Part shown: in pieces, positions 58,607 to 64,000 of the stretch
Layout: each line of letters opens with the position of its first letter
Numbering within the stretch: position 1 is the first letter of the stretch
DNA from: Hymenopellis radicata
Taxonomy: Eukaryota > Basidiomycota > Agaricomycetes > Agaricales > Physalacriaceae
Assembly (NCBI GenBank): GCA_015501595.1
Contig: JADNRX010000072.1
Location: forward strand, 116,115 to 180,114
Direction: 5' to 3'
DNA: 64,000 nt
Made by a program: the position numbers and the translations under genes
The notes under the pieces: generated by a model
Told to the model about the DNA's origin: nothing
What the model saw: only the letters and a program-made list of their open reading frames with translations
The model's database searches: none

Positions 58607-59668
58607 ATGACATACCCGAGCGATTCTGAGCTTCGGCGATTAGTTCGAGAAGAAGCCCTTAAGGTGGGAGGGGATGCCTTTCAGCGAAAGTGGGCCCGAC
58701 GAAACAGAGGCATCGTACAGCAGTGGCTTATCTTTCTTGTAATATTCATTCTAATAGCACACCTCCTAGACCTGTGAAAATTGCAGCTTCGGATTCTGTT
58801 CTCCGCAAAGGACCAGAATTCCGTGCAAGGAGTGTAAGGACAGTAAACGGCACTGTTCCCGGACCGATGACGCGCTCTTCTATCGTCTGGAGACTCGCCT
58901 CCTGACAGAGCAACTCCCTCACCTCACGGATACTCGTTTTAAAGAAGTCCTGAAGATGATTCCAAACATACGAAAATATTACTTGGTTAAACAACGACGG
59001 CAGCGGCCTAGGAGCGTATGTACACTTCGGCTGATCCAATGTTACTACTACTCATGATTCCAAAGGCTCCAACGGGGCGCGTTCCTCGCGCCACATCTGG
59101 AGATATCGGTGACGATGACTTCGAAGACGTGATCAGTGTTGGTGAGCCTTGGTGGCGCCAATCATGAGTGTTTGATAACAATGCGCTCAGATTTAGATTC
59201 GTCTGAGTCCTTATCGACGTCCTCGTCAGAGCAAGTGCATGCCCATACGCCGCCTCAGTGTAACGCGCAGGACGCCTCAGACGCCGATGAGATACAGCTA
59301 CGCGGTTCGTACACAGATTACTTGTTGAACAAGCGACTGACGGTCACGCCAGACGATCGGATCGCGTACTTCGAACAAGAACGCGAACGTAAGATATGAA
59401 CAACCTTCTGTCTAGACCTATTCAAGTTGATAGTGTCTTTCGCACAGTTCTGTTCGAGAACGTCATGAACGTTAGAAGGGAGATTCAAAGTAAGTACTAG
59501 TGGAATAACGTGGAACTACGTATCAGCTCACGCTCTCGGCCAGGTTTGAGAGCTGAAAACCAGCTTCTCCATAATCAAGTGGCGTTTTTGGAGGAGGAGG
59601 AGGTTGCTCGTACCTCCTCCACGAGCTTTGATGTTGGTATCGTACACAAGGAGTATGGGCGTCACTAA
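58607..59668 (+). CDS. Cys-cluster coiled-coil protein
   Basis: Six exons (58607-58714, 58770-59015, 59066-59141, 59191-59388, 59448-59489, 59544-59668) give 264 residues. A basic N terminus (KWARRNRGI) leads into a six-cysteine cluster spaced C-x2-C-x5-C-x9-C-x2-C-x6-C (TCENCSFGFC to CKECKDSKRHCSR), close to a fungal zinc cluster. A serine-rich acidic linker (DSSESLSTSSSEQ) and a short coiled coil (LRAENQLLHNQVAFLEEEE) follow. Same plan as the gene at 38082, so probably a related basidiomycete-type regulator; DNA binding is inference. The last exon may be longer if a further intron exists. Confidence 0.75.
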
Positions 59669-60680
59669 AGAGAGACGAGAGTAGCAATATTCCTGCACGC
59701 AAACAGATTGACTTGCTGTTTGTATTCAATTTACTTGAACTTCTTGTAGATACTGGTGTCGTGCTTTCTCGAAGAGGGTCTCACCGCTTATGGATATGAA
59801 ACTCGGTTACTCTCAACGAGGCGAGAAGAATGGGCACCGCATGACTGAACGATGCGCACTAAATGCTTCACTTCCGGATCCTTCAGTTTGTATGATCGCA
59901 GTATTTCGCGGAGTTCGATGGATGTCACTGCTTTGGACTCCGGTTCACCCTGAGCCAAACGCCTGTAAAAACATCTACCGTCCAGGTATCCAGCTCGATG
60001 CAGCAAAAGATAAGTACCAGCAGAAATCTAGCAAGAAACTGATCGATATCGCCCGCGGCAAATGCCGAACTTTCCTCTTTTCATACTTCCGTGACTAGGT
60101 CGCACCAACTTCGCTCTCTAGTGCTTGGCACCCAGAAACTGCCAAACAGGAGTGTATGCCAAGTATATGCCGCATTAAGAGCATTGAATGCGGCGGTTAG
60201 GCAATGTCCTAGGATCGAATTATCAAGCTCTTCGAGTTAATTTGTTTTGGGGGCCTAGTTCCCGCAACTCCGCTTACCCGTTGTGCGCGCGCTCATAGCC
60301 TCATACTGGTCTCGGCTTAAAGTCGTCCTTGGCAGAAATTCAGTTTCAGCTGTTTACCTGGTGAGCAACGAAGTTTTCCATTCTTCCACTCATCGTCTGA
60401 AAGTGTAGCAGAAACTGGACCTAGTACTAGTAGTTCAATCTCGAGTTGTGACACCAAAATGCGAACATACGAAGTCTGAAAGCCATTCGACAAAGTGACA
60501 GCACTCATCAGTTTTTCATGCGTTATTCCAACGTTATTCGGCTGTTACACTGTCGGATGCGGTTTCACAGCAATCGTACGCTCCACTCCGAGCAGAGATC
60601 GGCTTGCCCTCCGAATATGTTGCTCTCTGTCGCCTACATAAAGCGGGCTGAAATGGCTTTTACAGAATAAAGACACACTC
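59669..60680. other. Intergenic, second half belongs to duplicated unit 2
   Basis: 60056-60680 matches 8763-9202 (promoter side of the S10 gene), with small insertions such as a segment near 60400-60530. No gene seen in 59669-60055. Confidence 0.5.
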
Positions 60681-62900
60681 ATGTTATCCCTCATCACTCT
60701 CACGTTAGGTGCGCTCTGCCTACAAGGCGCAGTCGCAGGCGAAGTTCCCGAAATCAATGGCATCCTAGGCGGCGTCCCGAAGGGCGCCAAAGCCCCAGTG
60801 CAGCCAATTCCAGAGATAGTGCAGCGCAACGCCGTGTCGGCTCCATTGGACGGATCCCTACGCGTAACAGAGAACGCTGGGATCTGTGAAATGACGCCAG
60901 ACGTTTACCAATCATCCGGTTATGTCAACTTGACGGAAACCGAGGCCATATTCTTCTGGTACTTTGCGGCGCGTAATCACGCGGAGGACGCGCCTCTCGC
61001 GCTCTGGTTCAACGGCGGACCGGGAAGCTCCAGTATGATTGGTCTCTTCCAGGAATTAGGACCGTGTCGCATCACCAACGATAGCGCGTCGCTCACGCCC
61101 AATGCCTATGCATGGAACAACAAAGCGAACGTGCTCTTTATTGACCAACCTGTCGGCGTCGGCTTCTCGTACGGCGACACGAAAGTATCGACATCAAAAG
61201 AGGCAGCGGTAGACATATGGAAGTTCATGCAAATCTTTCTCTCAGACGAGCGGTTTGCGCATTTACAAAACCATCAGCTGGCCATCTGGGCCGAGTCGTG
61301 AGTTCTTCCTCTTTCGTCTTCGTGTTGTTGCATTGAACAGGTTCGCCACAGGTACGGCGGGCATTACGGACCGACCTTTGCCGACTATTTCCTCTTGCAG
61401 AACGATGCCATCGACGCAGGCGAGATTGACGGCGTGCTGTTGAATTTGACGGTGCTGGGGATCGTTAATGGACTAATCGTTAGTTTCCCATCCCTACAAT
61501 GTCTGGACCAGACTGCTCAGTCTCTTGTTCTAGGATCCTCTGCTTCAATATCCCGGTTACATTTCCTATGCACAGACTAACCCGTACCATCCCTTGGTGC
61601 CCGAAGCGGTTGTCCAAGTAGCTAATTACTCGTGGAGGTACCGAACGGCTGCAAGGATCTGGTGTGTTCTCTTCTTCCTATGATTACTTTTCAGCACGCT
61701 AATATTCGATGCGCAGATAACATCCTGCAATAATCATGGCACGGACGATGTCTGCTTGGACGCGCTAGTATTCTGCAACCAATTTATTCTGGGGCCTCTA
61801 ACCGGTATCTACAACGTATCTCCTTCTTCCTTCCCTCCTCGGTCAAAATTATGCTAATAATATGAAAGGTTTACTATGTCCCCACACCTGATCCCGACCC
61901 GTATCCGCCTACGCTCGGGCCGTTGCTGACGGGCGCCTCGTTCCAATCGGCAATTGGAGCAGAGTCAAATTGGACTGAGAACAATGCGGATGTGTACACC
62001 AATTTCATGACGACTGGGGACTGGATGAGGAGTACGCGAGGGTCGTTGGAAGATGTCATCGAAAGAGGCGTGAAAGTGATCATACTCGACGGAGACGCTG
62101 TGAGTTTCTTTATCCCTCGTGCATCCAGCCTTGCTTAATCGGTATGTGGGAATGCAGGACTTCATCTGCAACTACCAAGGCGTCGAAAACCTGATTGATG
62201 GCATCGACGCGTCGCTTGGACTCTCCTTGTCCAAGTTCAAGGATTATACTGTGGACGGGCAACCGGCTGGACTGTACAAAACAGCTGGCAAGACGGCGAC
62301 GAGTTTCACGTATGTGCGATTCTATGGCGCGGGACACGAGGTGCCGGCGTATGGATATGGATCACTCGAGTTGGGCAGGCGGCGTTAACGCTGTTTGAAC
62401 AAGGTATGGGTCTTGGGAAGTGGAAAGATGCGGGCGGAGTCCAATCAAGTTGAGAGCAGCAGCCCATGCTTGAAGCATGCGACCGAACGTGGCGGCGCGT
62501 AGTTAGGTGTCTATGAATCTGATATCGATTACGGACTTATTTATTTTGGGCCATTTTTGGACAATGATAAAAATACATTTCTCTCAGGTCCGACGGAGCA
62601 ATCAGATTTATAGAAAACATAGTCGAAGGTGACAAGGCTAAGGCTCCCTCTCTTGGTGTACGACACGCCGGCCTGCTTTAGCAGCACATCTCGCAAGGGC
62701 AGCCTGTGGTAGCGGTCTCTTAGTTTCGGCCGCGAAGGATTCGATAACTGGTACTCACAGATAATATCCGCGATACAATCACAACAGCCCTATGCAACAT
62801 TGATGAGATTGCCTGTCCTTCTATCGCGTTGGAAACGTAGTCATACCTCACAACACTCGAAGCAGAGGAAGCATCCGAGCATGCCCAAACAACAGTCCTG
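60056..62900 (+). repeat. Duplicated unit, copy 2 (S10 pseudogene + CYSTM gene)
   Basis: Direct copy of 8763-11745. Upstream blocks (AAATGCCGAACT at 60060), the peptidase and the downstream cysteine-rich exons all match in order. Confidence 0.85.
60681..62453 (+). pseudogene. Serine carboxypeptidase S10, frameshifted copy
   Basis: Exon 1 (60681-61297) is intact with signal peptide, NGGPGSSS and AESYGGHYGP at the next junction. Exon 3 lacks one base relative to the intact gene at 61630-61640 (TGGAGGTACC against TGGGAGGTACC). The last exon lacks another near 62368 (CTCGAGTTGGG against CTCGAAGTTGGG), leading to a stop at 62386 before the normal end. Intron positions are unchanged and the catalytic Asp and His codons remain, so loss is recent in effect. 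Confidence 0.88.
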
Positions 62901-63175
62901 ACGATAAGGAGGTGTTAGAGTGGAACAGTAGACGTAAAAGCGGGACACACCTTGCCGCACCGCCTCCGCGAAGACGCATAGCCTTCTTCTGGTGTTCACA
63001 CGGCTCATTCTGCTGAGTCGTCTTTCCTACGGACGGGTTCATAATGCTACAAGCGATAATGGTCATAACCTAGCCTGTCGCCGAAGACATGATGATGCTC
63101 ACTCATTTGAACTCCAGCTTGTGGTTGAGCGGCGGTGGTGGGAGCCTTCATATGCGCAGCGGGGGGAGCTTCCAT
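62678..63175 (-). CDS. Small cysteine-rich CYSTM-like protein
   Basis: Exons on the minus strand 63103-63175, 62947-63026, 62847-62897, 62759-62789 and 62678-62703 give 86 residues: a Gln/Pro/Ala-rich start (APTTAAQPQAGVQM), the hallmark AMRLRGGGAAR, then a Cys-rich hydrophobic tail with DCCLGMLGCFLCFECCE, GCCDCIADII and CCPCEMCC. CYSTM proteins sit at membranes through this tail and are tied to stress tolerance in fungi and plants. The donor of intron 2 is uncertain: the stronger site (after 62951) breaks frame, so a weaker GTCCCG site at 62946 was used. Confidence 0.75.
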
Positions 63176-63254
63176 AGTTGTTCAGTTGCAGAGATGGAGT
63201 GTGTGGGAGGCGAGTTGGGGTGGTAAGGTCAAACAAGAGGTGACGGGTAGCTTG

Positions 63255-63265
63255 ACCTTTATATA
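63255..63265 (-). promoter_or_regulatory. TATA box of the CYSTM gene
   Basis: CTATATAAAGG on the minus strand, about 85 bp upstream of the ATG at 63175. Confidence 0.55.
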
Positions 63266-63269
63266 GAGC

Positions 63270-64000
63270 CGCATTTCGTTTTGATTCTCCAAGAATAGGT
63301 CTCCCATTGGCATTAGCCTGGAGCTTGACGTCAGCGCGGGCTACTGCGGTTTTTTTTAGCCTGCAGGCCAATTGAGTACACTGCCTCATGCGCGGGTAAG
63401 AACATGAACGTTCGACGATCTGGACGCGCCAGAGCCAAGCCAGAGCTAGAGCGGAAGATAAGATGAAGGTGAGAGACCTGGGAGAGGCATGGAACAAATA
63501 GGGATGGTTGGATACTGAGGAGCCGCTATCATTAGAACGTGGACTGACAACAGACTTGGCGTGGTGGCGCACACGTGTAATACATGTTATGTAAACCAAA
63601 CGGTCAGCTTGTTTCCGGCAATCCGGCTTCTCAAGCAAATATCTCAACGCACAGAGTCTGTTCGAAAATGTTCAAAGGAATGAACATTGAATCGGGTTGT
63701 CGGGTCCGTCGAACCGAAAGAGACTTTCTAGATAACAAGACCCTGATTCGGGTATAAGTTTCCATGTTAAACCAATCAACTCAGCGCAAGGCCATCTTCC
63801 TCTACAACCGGTTATCGCGCCGGAAGGATCAACAACTCAAGCTGAAACCGAGGTTCACTGAACGAATCGAATCTCGCTCCTGTAGACAAGGATTTGGCGC
63901 GTGTCTTTTGTCAGTCATTCCTGGCATTATGCATCTTCTGAAACGTACATTGCTGAAAGCCCACTGCAGCTCATCGCTGCGTTCTTCATTGAAGCCATCG
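63270..64000. other. Intergenic to window end
   Basis: A long minus-strand frame (63099-63647) overlaps the CYSTM promoter and first exon in another frame and shows no family motif. The last 20-30 bases resemble the conserved 5.8S rRNA segment (see findings). Nothing else is seen. Confidence 0.35.

Noticed and set aside
63099..63647. 182-codon minus-strand frame
   Set aside because: Runs across the TATA box and first exon of the CYSTM gene in a different frame; no family motif.

Overview
The window reads as chromosomal DNA of an Agaricomycete (mushroom-forming basidiomycete). The genes are split by many short GT-AG introns of about 45-60 bp, often with a CTAAC/CTGAC branch-like motif. Several products belong to families I know mainly from basidiomycetes: DUF6535 membrane proteins, pRiA4b-ORF3/MYND fusions, Kelch/MYND proteins, RLRGGG-type cysteine-rich CYSTM proteins and Cys-cluster coiled-coil proteins. 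No prokaryotic features are present. Gene models were spliced by hand from reading frame, splice signals and family motifs.

Layout: 1-2052 is the 3' part of a phosphatidylserine decarboxylase gene (PSD2 type). 2341-6509 is a 4.2 kb element with long inverted ends packed with a 22-bp palindromic repeat. 6993-8585 is a His-rich stress/allergen-like protein. 8763-11745 is the first copy of a duplicated unit: an intact S10 serine carboxypeptidase plus a decayed CYSTM gene. 12091-17422 is an S28 peptidase gene split by a 3.28 kb transposon that itself carries a broken gene copy. 19352-20666 is a Gfo/Idh/MocA oxidoreductase and 20881-23549 a CK1-like kinase protein.

23690-28110 and 39735-46115 form a large inverted duplication, each arm carrying a nearly identical secreted double-psi beta-barrel gene. 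The right arm was later invaded by a 2655-bp transposon whose empty site survives in the left arm. The spacer holds a Ser-rich protein (29.1-31.0 kb), a TPR/Kelch/MYND protein (34.1-36.4 kb), a kinase-like protein (36.6-37.9 kb) and a Cys-cluster coiled-coil protein (38.1-39.2 kb).

From 46.4 kb follow a coiled-coil protein, an SV2-like MFS transporter, a second coiled-coil protein, a pRiA4b-ORF3/MYND protein, a DUF6535 membrane protein and another Cys-cluster coiled-coil protein. 60056-63175 is the second copy of the S10 + CYSTM unit, in which S10 is frameshifted and the CYSTM gene is intact.

The main theme is accessory turnover. Three unrelated-sequence terminal-inverted-repeat elements share one architecture (short palindromic or clustered repeats packed just inside the ends). 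At least two carry broken copies of host genes and none shows a recognisable transposase. Duplicated secreted-protein genes decay in complementary ways. No metabolic gene cluster is evident.
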